Shown in pieces: positions 46,097 through 57,779 of a stretch of DNA of 64,000 nucleotides. Each line of letters begins with the position of its first letter. Within the stretch, counting starts at the first letter, position 1. Source of the DNA: Sipunculus nudus (Eukaryota > Annelida > Sipuncula > Golfingiida > Sipunculidae); the NCBI GenBank assembly GCA_026874595.1, contig CM049319.1:66147417-66211416 (forward strand). Reading direction: 5' to 3'. The notes under the pieces were generated by a model. The model ran no database searches. It was not told the origin of the DNA and saw only the letters and a program-made list of their open reading frames with translations. The position numbers and the translations under genes are program-made.

Positions 46097-46276
46097 GCTT
46101 GCCGGAAATCTTCGATTTCGGCAAGCAGGTTGGTCAGTCGCGGATGTCTGTTTGTTGCTTGCCGGAAATCTTCGATTTCGGCAAGCAGGTTGGTCAGTTG
46201 TGGATGTCTGTTTGTTGCTTGTCGGAAATCTTCGATTTCTGCAAGCAGGTTGGTCAGTCGCGGATGTCTGTTTGTC
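46097..46276 (+). repeat. Three tandem 60-bp hairpin units
   Basis: Hairpins at 46097, 46157 and 46217 with exactly 60-bp spacing, each followed by GGTTGGTCAGT and GGATGTCTGTTTG. The third has lost one base pair (GTCGG and TTTCTGC). Confidence 0.9.
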
Positions 46277-47269
46277 TGTTTGTCTGTCTGTCTGTGTACT
46301 CTCTACAGGCCACAATTTTGCAGCAATTGCTTTTAAACTTACACAGATGGTAGACAAGGAAAAGTCCTGGAGGCCTATTGTTTTTGGGCAATATAGGTCA
46401 AAGGTCAAGGTCAAGGTCATCAAAAGTTCCTAAAGTGCTCTTTTCTTCATATCTCCATTACTATTTGTCATAGCCACTTCAAACATGGCTCATTTTAATC
46501 GGCATTCCAAGGCCTTTCTTCTGTTATATATGTTGCTGAAATCTGCTGTTTCTATGGTTACACATTTTTGGGGAAAACTCATGATTTTCGAAAATAAAAG
46601 GCCTAATTTTTCTAACTTTGTCATTTTTAAAGCTAGAGAGTTCTAGTTTTTTGCATCAGATAGTACTAAATAAGCTTTTTATCATACAAGTGAAAGTCTC
46701 GTAAAATCTCGCACCATTTCTCGTCAAACGAGAATTTTCGAGATTTCATTAAATATGGCTTACAGGTCGCATTTTTTAAACTATGACTTTGAAAATGACA
46801 TATTTTGTGTTATTTAGAAATATCTCGAAACCAATTTTTCATTTTTTGGAAATAGCCACCAGGGGGCGTGGTACCTGAAACACTGTAACATATCATTTTT
46901 CTGCAATATCTCAAAAAATATTAAACGTGACACCATTTTTTTTGTCGTATCTGAAACTAGGAACATTGGCTTATCCCTTCGCACATGTAGCTTTGTGCTG
47001 CCGTTACCATGGTTACCGAATTTTGGGGTAAAACTTGACAATCTGAAAATGCGGAGTTTTCCAGCTTCTATCTCTGTTGATATTTGCGATAGAAAGGTCT
47101 GGTTTTTGGCGTTAGACAGCATCCCTCTAGTTCTAAGCCGTTCAATCGCAAGTCTCGTCATATCCCGCACCGTTTCTCGTGAAACGAGAACACGTGACCA
47201 TTCAAAGAAATGCCTATAATTCTGTCATTTTTGACGCTACAGACACATGGTTTGCAGCGCTGCATAGCG

Positions 47270-47470
47270 GCTGACACTCGCGGTCACATTCAGGGGTTAC
47301 ATTGTTAGTCTCGTCAAATCTCGCGCCGTTTTACGCCAAACCACGAAGACACGTGCCGTCGCCGCAAGTGGCGGCAGGGTCCTTACGGTGGGCGGCCGGC
47401 CTGTGCAGCGGTCCGTGACGGCCTCTCCGGGCCCCATCTATTATCGTACATGTTGGAGGCACAGTCACAA
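47270..47470 (+). repeat. GC-rich, CpG-dense block, copy 2 of 4
   Basis: As 45900-46090, with GCGGCCGGCCTGTGCAGCGG and GCCTCTCCGGGCCCC. Confidence 0.75.
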
Positions 47471-47477
47471 CTTTATT

Positions 47478-47720
47478 GCTTGCCGGAAATCTTCGATTTC
47501 TGCAAGCAGGTTGGTCAGTCGCGGATGTCTGTTTGTTGCTTGCCGGAATCAAAGATTCGGCAAGCATGTTGATCAGTCCGTATGTTTGTTGCTTGCCGGA
47601 AATCTTCGATTTCTGCAAGCAGGTTGGTCAGTCGCGGATGTCTGTTTGTCTGTTTGTTGCTTGCCGGAAATCTTCGATTTCTGCAAGCAGGTTGGTCAGT
47701 CGCGGATGTCTGTTTGTCTG
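47478..47720 (+). repeat. Four hairpin units, one with a covarying stem
   Basis: Units start at 47478, 47538, 47587 and about 47658. The second is a shortened variant (GCTTGCCGGAATC-AAA-GATTCGGCAAGC) in which both arms lost one A/T pair and pairing is kept. Confidence 0.85.
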
Positions 47721-48282
47721 TTTGTTTGTTTGTCTGTCTGTCTGTGTACTCTCTACAGGCCACAATTTTCCAGCAATTGCTTTCAAACTTATACAGCTGG
47801 TAGACAAGCAAAAGTCCTGGAGGCCTATTGTTTTTGGGCATTATAGGTCAAATGTCAAGGTCAAGGTCATCGAAAGTATACAAAACGGTTTTTTGTTCAT
47901 ATCTGTGTTAATATTGGTCGTATCTAATTCAACAGTAGCTCATTTTAATCGTCATTCCAAGGCCTGTTTTCTGGTGTGTAGCTGACACAATTTGCGGTAA
48001 CCATGGTAACGCATTTTTGGGGAAAAGTGCTGATATTTTTCTAAATTTGTCAGTTTTAAAGCTACAGAGGTCTAGTTTTTGGCTTCAGGTAGCATTCACC
48101 TAGTACTACAAGATTCTATTAAGAGTCTCGCAATATCTCGTATAATATCTCGTCAAACGAGATATTTCGAGATTTCAGTAATCTTGCCCTGGAGGCCACA
48201 GTTTTGCAGGAATCTTTTTGAAACTGGCATATCTTAAGTCCTACACTATTATCTCGAAATCAATTTTTCATTTTTTTAATTC

Positions 48283-49606
48283 GGCCGCTAGGGGGCGCTG
48301 GGTGCAAACCTCTCCAACATATCATGTTTTGGCAATATCTCCAAAATTATAAGCCTCAATTACAAAAACTATATTGTATTTTTTTCCTCTAAGTCTTCTT
48401 CATGAACTCGTTTAGTCATCTGGTCTCAATCTTGTGTCACTTTGTCTGTGTGTCCGTCTGTTTCTCAGTTGTCCTCAAATCCGCTTGCTTGCCGGTTCTT
48501 GCGTCTCACATATAGCATTCTACAGGACACAGTTTTGAAAGAATCTTTTTAAAACTATTACATCTTATGTCTTACACTAATATCTCGAAACCAATTTTTC
48601 ATTTTCCAGAATTGGCCGCTAGGGGGCGGTGCACTCAAACTTGCACAACATATCATTTTTTGGCCATATCTCCAAAACTATAAATATCATTTACATAAAC
48701 TATAGCTTATTTTCTTCCTCTGGGTCTTTCCAAAAACCTGGTGTTTTCATTTGGTCTCAATCTTGAGTCACTTTGTCTGTGTGTCCGTCTGTTTCTCAGT
48801 TGTCCTCAAATTCGCTTGCTTGCCGGTTCTTGCGTCTCACATATAGCATTCTACAGGCCACAGTTTTGAAAGAATCCTTTTAAAACTATTACATCTTATG
48901 TCTTACACTAATATCTCGAAAAGGATTTTTCATTTTCCAGAATTGGCCGCTAGGGGGCGGTGCACTCAAACTTGCACAACATATCATTTTTTGGCCATAT
49001 CTCCAAAACTATAAACATCATTTACATAAACTATAGCTTATTTTCTTCCTCTGGGTCTTTCCAAAAACCTGGTGTATTCATTTGGTCTCAATCTTGAGTC
49101 ACTTTGTCTGTGTGTCCGTCTGTTTCTCAGTTGTCCTCAAATTCGCGTGCTTGCCGGTTCTTGCGTCTCACATATAGCATTCTACAGGCCACAGTTTTGA
49201 AAGAATCCTTTTAAAACTATTACATCTTATGTCTTACACTAATATCTCGAAACCGACTTTTCATTTTACAGAATTGGCCGCTAGGGGGCGGTGCACTCAA
49301 ACTTGCACAACATATCATTTTTTGGCCATATCTCCAAAACTATTAACCCCATTTACATAAATTATAGCTTATTATCTTCCTCTTAGGTTTCTTCATAACA
49401 TGATTAAGTCATCTGTTCTCAATCTTGGGTCAGTATGTTTGCCTGTTTGTCAGTTGTCCTCAATTTCGCCTGCTTCCTGGTTCTTGCGTCTCACATGTAG
49501 CATTCTACTGGCCACAGTTTTGAAGGAATCGTTTTGTAAATTACACTTGTCATATATCGTGATGATATCTGGAAGTCCTATGTTTATTATTCAAATTAGT
49601 CAAAGG
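48283..49606 (+). repeat. 331-bp core tandem repeat, about four copies
   Basis: GGCCGCTAGGGGGCG recurs at 48283, 48614, 48945 and 49276 at exactly 331-bp steps. Each core contains a TGTCTGTGTGTCCGTCTG tract and a CTTGCCGGTTCTTGCGTCTC phrase. Confidence 0.92.
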
Positions 49607-49740
49607 TCAAGGTCAAGGTGATCAAAATATATCAAAATCTTATTTTCTTTAGAACTTTGTTAATATTGGTTCTTTCTTCACAAACTATGGATTATTTTCT
49701 TTCACTTTGACACTGCTCGTTCATCTGTCTAACTTAGTGT

Positions 49741-49775
49741 CATTTCCGGCAAGCGCGTGACCTCTGGTCATCTAG
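49741..49775 (+). other. 3'-terminal motif: CCGGCAAGC, hairpin, CTAG
   Basis: CATTTCCGGCAAGCGCG, then TGACC-TCT-GGTCA (49758-49770), T, CTAG. The CCGGCAAGC is the inverse of the 5' GCTTGCCGG. Other copies at 51136-51170, 53102-53136 and 61899-61931. Confidence 0.65.
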
Positions 49776-51135
49776 TTTGTTTGTTTGTCTGTCTGTCTGT
49801 GTACTCTCTACAGGCCACAATTTTCCAGCAATTGCTTTCAAACTTATACAGCTGGTAGACAAGCAAAAGTCCTGGAGGCCTATTGTTTTTGGGCATTATA
49901 GGTCAAATGTCAAGGTCAAGGTCATCAAAAGTATACAAAACGGTTTTTTGTTCATATCTGTGTTAATATTGATCGTATCTACTTCAGCAGTAGCTCATTT
50001 TAATCGTCATTCCAAGGCCTGTCTTCTGGTGTGTAGCTGACTCAATTTGCGGTAACCATGGTAACGCATTTTTGGGGAAAAGTGCTGATATTTTTCTAAA
50101 TTTGTCAGTTTTATAGCTACAGAGGTCTAGTTTTTTGCTTCAGGTAGCATTCACCTAGTACTACAAGATTCTATTAAGAGTCTCGCAATATCTCGTATGA
50201 TATCTCCTCAAACGAGATATTTCGAGATTTCAGTAATCTTGCCCTGGAGGCCACAGTTTTGCAGGAATCTTTTTGAAACTGACATATCGTAAGTCCTACA
50301 CTATTATCTCGAAATTAATTTTTCATTTTTTGAATTCGGCCGCTAGGGGGCGCTGGGTGCAAACCTCTCCAACATATCATGTTTTGGCAATATCTCCAAA
50401 ATTATAAGCCTCAATTACAAAAACTATAGTTTATTTTTTTCCTCTAAGTCTTCTTCATGAAATCGTTTAGTCATCTGGTCTCAATCTTGTGTCACTTTGT
50501 CTGTGTGTCTGTTTCTCAGTTGTCCTCAAATCCGCTTGCTTGCCGGTTCTTGCGTCTCACATATAGCATTCTGAAGGCCACAGTTTTGAAAAAATCTTTT
50601 CAAAACTATTACATCTTATGTCTTACACTAATATCTCGAAACGTATTTTTCATTTTTTCAGAATTGGCCGCTAGGGGGCGGTGCACTCAAACTTCCACAA
50701 CATATCATTTTTTGGCCATATCTCCAAAACTATTAACCTCATTTACATAAACAATAGCTTATTATCTTCCTCTGAGGTTTCTCCATCACATGATTAAGTC
50801 AACTGGTCTCAATCTTGGGTCAGTTTGTCAGTATGTTTGTCTGTTTTTCAGTTGTCCTCAATTTCGCCTGCTTCCTGGTTCTTGCTTCTCACATGTAGCA
50901 TTCTACTGGCCACAGTTTTCCAGGAATCGTTTTGTAAATTACACTTGTCATATATCGTGATGATATCTGGAAGTCCTATGTTTATTATTCAAATAAGTCA
51001 GAGGTCAAGGTCAAGGTGATCAAAATATATCAAAATCTTATTTACTTTAGAACTGTTAATATTGGTTCTTCTTCACAAACTATGGATTATTTTCTTTCAC
51101 TTTGACACTGCTCGTTCACCTGACAAATTTTACAT

Positions 51136-51170
51136 CATTTCCGGCAAGCGCGTGACCTCAGGTCATCTAG
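51136..51170 (+). other. 3'-terminal motif, second copy
   Basis: CATTTCCGGCAAGCGCG then TGACC-TCA-GGTCA, T, CTAG. The next unit starts at once with TTTGTCTG. Confidence 0.65.
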
Positions 51171-53101
51171 TTTGTCTGTTTGTCTGTCTGTGTACTCTCT
51201 ACAGGCCACAATTTTGCAGCAATTGCTTTTAACTTACACAGCTGATAGACAAGCAAAAGTCCTCGAGGCCTATTGTTATTGGGCGACATAGGTCCAAGGT
51301 CAAGGTCAAGGTCATCAAAACTTCTCAAAACGGTTTTTTCTTCATATCTTTGTAACTGTTAGTGGTATCTTCTTCAAACATAGCTCATTTTAAACGTCAT
51401 TCCCAGGCCATTCTTCTGGTTTGTAGTTCTTTCAAATTTGCCGTAACCATGGTTACGCATTTTGGGGAAAAAGTCATGATATTCTGAAATAAGGGGTCTT
51501 ATTTTTCTAACTTTGTCAGTTTTAAAGCTAGAGAGGTCTAGTTTTTTGCATCAGGTAGCATTTAACAAGTACTGCAAGATTTTATTAAAAGTCTCGCGAT
51601 ATCTCGTACAATATCTCTTCAAACGAGATATTTCGAGATTTCAGTAATCTTGCCCTGGAGGTCACCGTTTTGCAGGAATCTTTTTGAAACTGACATATCG
51701 TAAGTCCTACACTATTATCTCGAAACAATTTTTCCATTTATCGAATGCAGCCGCTAGGTGGCGCTGTATGCAAACCTCCCCAACATATCATGTTTTGGCC
51801 ATATCTCCAAAACTGTGAGCCTCAATTACATAAACTATAGCTTATTTTCATCCTCTGAGTCTTTTCTGAATCCTGGTGTAGTCATTTTGACTCAATCTTG
51901 AGTCACTTAGTCAGTGTGTCCGTCTGTTTCTCAGTTTTCATCAAATTCGCCTGCTTACCGGTTCTGGCGTCTCACATATAGCATTCTACAGGTCTCAGTT
52001 TTGAAAGAATCCTTTTAAGCTATTACATCTTATGTCTTACAGTAATATCTCGAAACCCATTTTTCATTTTCCAGAATTGGCCGCTAGGGGGCGGTGCACT
52101 CAAACTTGCACAACATATCATTTTTTGGCCATATCTCCAAAACTATAAACTTCATTTACATAAACTATAGCTTATTTTCATCCTCTGGGTCTTTCAAAAA
52201 ACCTGGTGTATTCATTTGGTCTCAATCTTGAGTCACTTTGTCTGTGTGTCCGTCTATTTCTCAGTTGTCCTCAAATCCGCTTGCTTGCCGGTTCTTGCGT
52301 CTCACATATAGCATTCTACAGGCCACAGTTTTGCAGGAATCGTTTTGTAAATTACACTTGTCATATATCGTGATGATATCTGGAAGTCCTATGTTTATTA
52401 TTCAAATAAGTCAAAGGTCAAGGTCAAGGTGATCAAAATATATCAAAATCTTATTTTCTTTAGAACTTTAATAATATTGGTTCTTTCTTCACAAACTATA
52501 AATTATTTTAAATAATTATTATTATTAATTAGCATTCTACAGGTCTCAGTTTTGAAAGAATCCTTTTAAACTATTACATCTTATGTCTTACACTAATATC
52601 TCGAAACCGATTTTTCATTTTCCAGTATTGGCCGCTAGGGGGCGGTGCACTCAAACTTGCACAACATATCATTTTTTGGCCATATCTCCAAAACTATAAA
52701 CCTCATTTACATAAACTATAGCTTATTATCTTCCTCTGAGGTTTCTTCATAACATGATTAAGTCATCTGTTCACAATCTTGGGTCAGTTTGTCAGTATGT
52801 TGTCTGTTTGTCAGTTGTCCTCAATTTCGCCTGCTTCCTGGTTCATGCGTCTAACATGTAGCGTTCTACTGGCCACAGTTTTGCAGGAATCGTTTTGTAA
52901 ATTACACTTGTCATATATCGTGATGATATCTGGAAGTCCTATGTTTATTATTCAAATAAGTCAAAGGTCAAGGTCAAGGTGATCAAAATATATCAAAATC
53001 TTATTTTCTTTAGAACTTTATTAATATTGGTTCTTTCTTCACAAACTATAAATTATTTTCTTTCACTTTGACACTGCTCGTTCATCTGACTAACTTTACA
53101 T

Positions 53102-53136
53102 CATTTCCGGCAAGCGCGTGACCTCAGGTCATCTAG
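53102..53136 (+). other. 3'-terminal motif, third copy
   Basis: Same as the copy at 51136, followed directly by (TCTG)n. Confidence 0.65.
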
Positions 53137-53142
53137 TCTGTT

Positions 53143-53172
<30 letters not shown>

Positions 53173-53173
<1 letters not shown>

Positions 53174-54680
53174 GTACTCTCTACAGGCCATAATTTTAAG
53201 GCAATTGCCTTTTAACTTATACAGCTGGTAGACAAGCAAAAGTCCTCGGGGCCTATTGTTTTGGGCAATACAGGTCAAAGGTCAAGGTCAAGGTCATCAA
53301 AACTTCTCAAAACGGTTTTTTCTTCATATCTTTGTCACTATTAGTCGTATCTTCTTCAAACAAAGCTCATTTTAAACGTCATTCCAAGGCCAGTCATCTG
53401 GTGTGTAGCTGACTCAAATTTGCCGTAACCATGGTTACGAATTTTGGGGAAAATGTCATGATATTCGAAAATAAGGGGCCTTATTTTTCTAACTTTGGCA
53501 GTTTTACAGCTAGAGAGGTCTAGTTTTTTGCCTCAGGTAGCATTCAACAAGTACTGCAAGATTTTTTTATAAGTCTCGCGATATCTCGTATAATATCTCG
53601 TCAAACGAGATATTTCGAGATTTCAGTAGTCTTGCCCTGAAGGCCACGGTTTTGCAGGAATCTTTTTGAAACTGACATATTGAAAGTCCTACACTATTAT
53701 CTCGAAATCAATTTTTCATTTTTTGAATTCGGCCGCTAGGGGGCGCTGGGTGCAAACCTCTCCAACATATCATGTTTTGGCAATATCTCCAAAATTATAA
53801 GCCTCATTTACATAAACCATAGCTTATTTTCTTCCTCTGAGTCTTTTCAAAATCCTGGTGGAGTCATTTCAACTCAATCTTGAGTCACTTTGTCAGTGTG
53901 TCCGTCTGTTTCTCAGTTGTCCTCAAATCCGCTTGCTTGCCGTTTCTTGCGTCTCACATATAGCATTCTACAGGCCACAGTTTTGAAAGAATCTTTTAAA
54001 ACTATTACATCTTATGTCTTACACTAATATCCCGAAACTGATTTTTCATTTTTTGGAAATAGCCACCAGGGGGCGTGGTACATGAAACACTGTAACATAT
54101 CATTTTTCTGCAATATCTCAAAAAATATTAAACGTGACACCATTTTTTGGGTCGTATCTGAAACTACGAACATTGGCTTATCCCTTCGCACATGTTGCTT
54201 TGTGCTGCCGTTACCATGGTTACCAAATTTTGGGGTAAAACTTGACAATCTGGAAATTCGGAGTTTTCCAGATTCTATCTCTGTTGATATTTGCGATAGA
54301 AAGGTCTGGTTTTTTGGCGTTAGACAGCATCCCTCTAGTTCTAAGCCGTTCAATCGCAAGTCTCGTCATATCTCGCACCGTTTCTCGTGAAACGAGAACA
54401 CGTGACCATTCAAAGAAATGCCTATAATTCTGTCATTTTTTACGCTACAGACACATGGTTTGCAGCGCTGGATAGCGGCTGACACTCGCAGTCACATTCA
54501 GGGGTCACATTGTTAGTCTCGTCAAATCTCGCGCCGTTTTTCGCCATACCACGAAGACACTCGCCGTCGCCGCAAGTGGCGGCAGGGTCCTTACGGTGGG
54601 CGGCCGGCGTGTGCAGCGGTCCGTGACGGCCTCTCCGGGCCCCATCTATGATCATACATGTTGGAGGCACAGTCCATACT
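53173..54680 (+). repeat. Large unit, partner of 44581-46090
   Basis: See 44581-46090. The unit includes one GC-rich block (54480-54680) and CTCF-like cores at 53731 and 54062. Confidence 0.8.
54480..54680 (+). repeat. GC-rich, CpG-dense block, copy 3 of 4
   Basis: Same block with CTCGCCGTCGCCGCAAGTGG. Ends at GTTGGAGGCACAGTCC, just before the hairpin at about 54686. Confidence 0.75.
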
Positions 54681-55739
54681 TTATTGCTTGCCGGAAATCT
54701 TCGATTTCCGCAAGCATATTGGTCAGTTGCGTATGTCTGTTTGTCTGTTTGTTTGTTTGTTTGTCACCACTCCCCTGGCCACAATTTTGCCACAATAACC
54801 TTGAAACTTACAGGGATGTTCGAAAACGTAATTTCTAGGTGCCCTATTGTTTTTGGTCAACATTGCTCCAAGGTCAAGGGTCAAGGTCACGACAGGTAGG
54901 GTTAACGGTTTTTGCACTATAACTTCGCCATAAATAGGCTTATCCACTTCTGCAATAGCTCATTTTTTTCGTCATCACCTGGCCTTTCTTTTGACATGTA
55001 GCTTACTTAAATTTGCCGTTACCATGGTTACATTTTTTGGGCACAAATCATGGAAATTGGAAATAACACGACCATTTTTTGTAACTTTGTCAATTTTTAA
55101 GCTACAGACGTCTGGTTTTGGTCATTATGTACCTTATGGGCAGCTTGACATGATAAAACTGAAAGTCTCGCCAAATCTCGCACCATTTCTCGTCAAACGA
55201 GAGTCTTCGAGATTTCATTAAATATGACCTACAGGTTGCATTTTTTTAACAATGGCTTTGAAATTGATATATTTTGTGTTATTTATAAATATCTCGAAAT
55301 CAGTTTTCCATTTTTTGGAAATAGCCACCAGGGGGCGTGGTACATGAATCACTGTAACATGTCATTTTTCTGCAATATCTCAAAAAAATATTAAACGTGA
55401 CACCATTTTTTTTGGTCGTATCTGAAACTAGGAACATTGGCTTATCTCTTCGCACATGTTGCTTTGTGCTGCCGTTACCATGGTTACCAAATTTTGGGGT
55501 AAAACTTGACAATCTGGAAATTCGGAGTTTTCCAGATTCTATCTCTGTTGATATTTGCGATAGAAAGGTCTGGTTTTTGGCGTAAGACAGCATCCCTCTA
55601 GTTCTAAGCCGTTCAATCGCAAGTCTCGTCATATCTCGCACCGTTTCTCGTGAAAAAAAGACACGTGACCATTCAAAGAAATGCCTATAATTCTGTCATT
55701 TTTCACGCTACAGACACATGGTTTGCAGCGCTGGATAGC

Positions 55740-55985
55740 GGCTGACACTCGCAGTCACATTCAGGGGTCACATTGTTAGTCTCGTCAAATCTCGCGCCGT
55801 TTTTCGCCATACCACGAAGACACTCGCCGTCGCCGCAAGTGGCGGCAGGGTCCTTACGGTGGGCGGCCGGCGTGTGCAGCGGTCCGTGACGGCCTCTCCG
55901 GGCCCCATCTATGATCATACATGTTGTGCTTGCCGGAAATCTTCGATTTCCGCAAGCATATTGGTCAGTTGCGTATGTCTGTTTG
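55740..55985 (+). repeat. GC-rich block copy 4 and hairpin units
   Basis: The GC-rich block ends at ATACATGTTG and meets the hairpin GCTTGCCGGAAATC-TTC-GATTTCCGCAAGC (about 55927) without the GAGGCACAGTC spacer present elsewhere. A second hairpin unit follows at about 55987. Confidence 0.7.
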
Positions 55986-57470
55986 TTGCTTGCCGGAAAT
56001 CTTCGATTTTCGCAAGCATGTTGATCACCCGCGTATGTTTGTTTGTTTGTTTGTCTGTCTGTTTGTCTGTATGTACACGCGCTAGAGGCCACAGTGTTTA
56101 AGCAATCGCTCTGAAACTTATACATAAACTGTAAGATCTGTTCTCCTCGGAGCCTATTGTTTTTGGTGATGATCGGTCAAAGGTCAAGGTCAGGGTCACC
56201 AAAAAACCTAAAATCTTTATTTTCTTCATATCTTCGTCAATAATAATCGTAGCCGCATAATATGTAGCTCATTTTATTCCTCACTATGTTAGCTTTCCAA
56301 GTGCTGGCAAATTTTTCCGGTCAATGGTTACCATGGTAACGTTTTTTGGGGGGAAAATCAGAAAATTCGAAAATTTCCCTCCAAATTTCTCATTTTTTAA
56401 GTTAGAGAGGCCTAGTTTTTTGCAATGCGTAGCATTTAATATGCTCTATGCGAAATTAATGTAAGTCTCGCAAAATCTCGTGCCATGTGTCGTCAAATGG
56501 GACTTTTCGAGATTTCATTAAATACGATTTACAGGTCGCAGTTTTACAGCTAAGGTTCTGAAAGTGACACATTTTCTGTTGTTTTGTATTATCTCGAACT
56601 TGTTTTTTCATTTTTCGGAAATAGCCACCAGGGGGCGTGGTACTGGAAACACTGTAACATATCATCTTTCCGCAATATCTAAAAAAATATTTAGCATATA
56701 ACAATTTTTTTTGTCGCATCTAAAACTAGGATCATTGCCTTATTCCTTCGTACATGTAGCTTTGCGCTGCTGTTACCATGGTAACCAAATTTTGGGGTAA
56801 AACTTGGCAATCTGAAAATAATAAGTTTTTTGCTTCTATCTCTGTTAATATTTATACTACAAGTGTCTAGTTTTCTGCATGAGGTAGCATTCCCTTGCCA
56901 TTAATGCAGTTAATTGCAAGTCTCGTAGAATCTCGCTCTGTTTTCCGTCAAACGAGAAATTACGAGATTTCACAGAAATGCTTATAACTTGGTCACCTTT
57001 TCGGCTAAAGAGGAGCAGTTTTCAGCATTTTGTTGCGTTTTGGGAGCTTAACAAGATAATAACTTATATCTCGCCACATCTCGTACCATCTCCCGCCAAA
57101 CGAGAATATTCGAGAATTCGAACAAATGTCTATATCTCTGCCATTTGAATGCCAGAGATTTTATTTTTCTATTGTTCAAGATTCACTTGACTAGTTTGAA
57201 GTGACAAAATTGAATATCTCGTCATATCTCGCATCATTTCTTGTCAAACGAGAACATGGGACCATTCAAAGATACGCCCATTCAAAGATACGCCTATAAT
57301 TCTGTTATTTTAATGCTGAAGACCTTTAGTTTTCAGCATTCGATAGCGTCTAACACTCTCGGTCACATTATGTGTTTATATTGTAAGTTTCGTCAAATCT
57401 GGGATCGTTTTTTCTTCAAATAAAAAAGTACATCCTATTGCCGTGACCATAAGTGGCGGCAGTATGTGAT

Positions 57471-57779
57471 AGTAAATGTCGGCAGGGGCATTACACTTGA
57501 CAGTTGGAGCCGTGTTCTATGGGTGTGCGATGGCCCATGAAGAAGACTTCTATTGTGTTGTTATCGTCTTCCTTTGATTGCTGCTTCGTAAGCTTCACAG
57601 ACCAGCGCCAACCACCTGGTTGCCATGTGTCCTCAATGTAAACAACCTTTGCTGTTTTCCTTTCCCTAAGATATGTATGGTAGCCTGTTCACTTGTCCTT
57701 AGATTGTTTATTGTTGGTGTATTGAAGTAAAATAAAATGCCAGGTTTTCCTGCAAATTGATTGTAAATTGAATAAAATC
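57471..57779. other. Spacer between the two arrays
   Basis: No repeat recognised. AATAAA at about 57731 after a GTTTATTGTTGGTG phrase would fit a 3' UTR end, but no coding exon was found. Confidence 0.3.

Larger units (their letters stand above)
44681..56200 (+). promoter_or_regulatory. Recurrent AGGTCA half-site clusters
   Basis: Tandem hexamers of the form AGGTCA-A-AGGTCA followed directly by AGGTCA-AGGTCA recur near 44681, 46395, 47845, 49603, 49900, 51002, 51295, 52415, 52965, 53273, 54870 and 56177. AGGTCA is the nuclear-receptor half-site; one-base and zero spacing correspond to DR1 and DR0, and TCAAGGTCA to the monomer site of ERR/SF-1-type receptors. Whether they act is unknown. Confidence 0.5.
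45140..56637 (+). promoter_or_regulatory. Sixteen CTCF-like core motifs, all on the plus strand
   Basis: GGCCGCTAGGGGGCGC at 45140, 48283, 50338 and 53731. GGCCGCTAGGGGGCGG at 48614, 48945, 49276, 50666, 52079 and 52630. GCCACCAGGGGGCG at 45471, 46855, 54062, 55324 and 56624. AGCCGCTAGGTGGCGC at 51749. The third form equals the vertebrate CTCF consensus core CCACCAGGGGGCG; the last resembles the fly form AGGTGGCGC. CTCF is conserved across bilaterians, so binding is plausible, but occupancy is unproven. Confidence 0.55.
44442..57470 (+). mobile_element. 13-kb higher-order tandem array of a non-autonomous, Helitron/pearl-like element
   Basis: Eight large units of about 1.3-2.05 kb can be phased on TGTACTCTCTACAGGCCA, at 44581, 46295, 47745, 49800, 51191 and 53173, with diverged starts near 54765 and 56083. 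Each has a (TCTG/TTTG)n tract, an AGGTCA cluster, palindromes around CCATGG, TCTCGT-CAA-ACGAGA hairpins and one or more CTCF-like cores. Some units open with a GCTTGCCGGAAATC hairpin and others close with CCGGCAAGCGCGTGACC and a hairpin before CTAG. 47475-49775 could be one complete element. Long frames on both strands (up to about 190 codons) follow the repeats and are not genes. The class is inference; no transposase or helicase is present. Confidence 0.75.

Noticed and set aside
45433-46433. Long open frames on both strands (up to about 190 codons) in the 44-57 kb array
   Set aside because: They translate repeat units and microsatellites (Q-T-D-R or L-S-V-C strings), occur in overlapping frames on both strands, and break between units.
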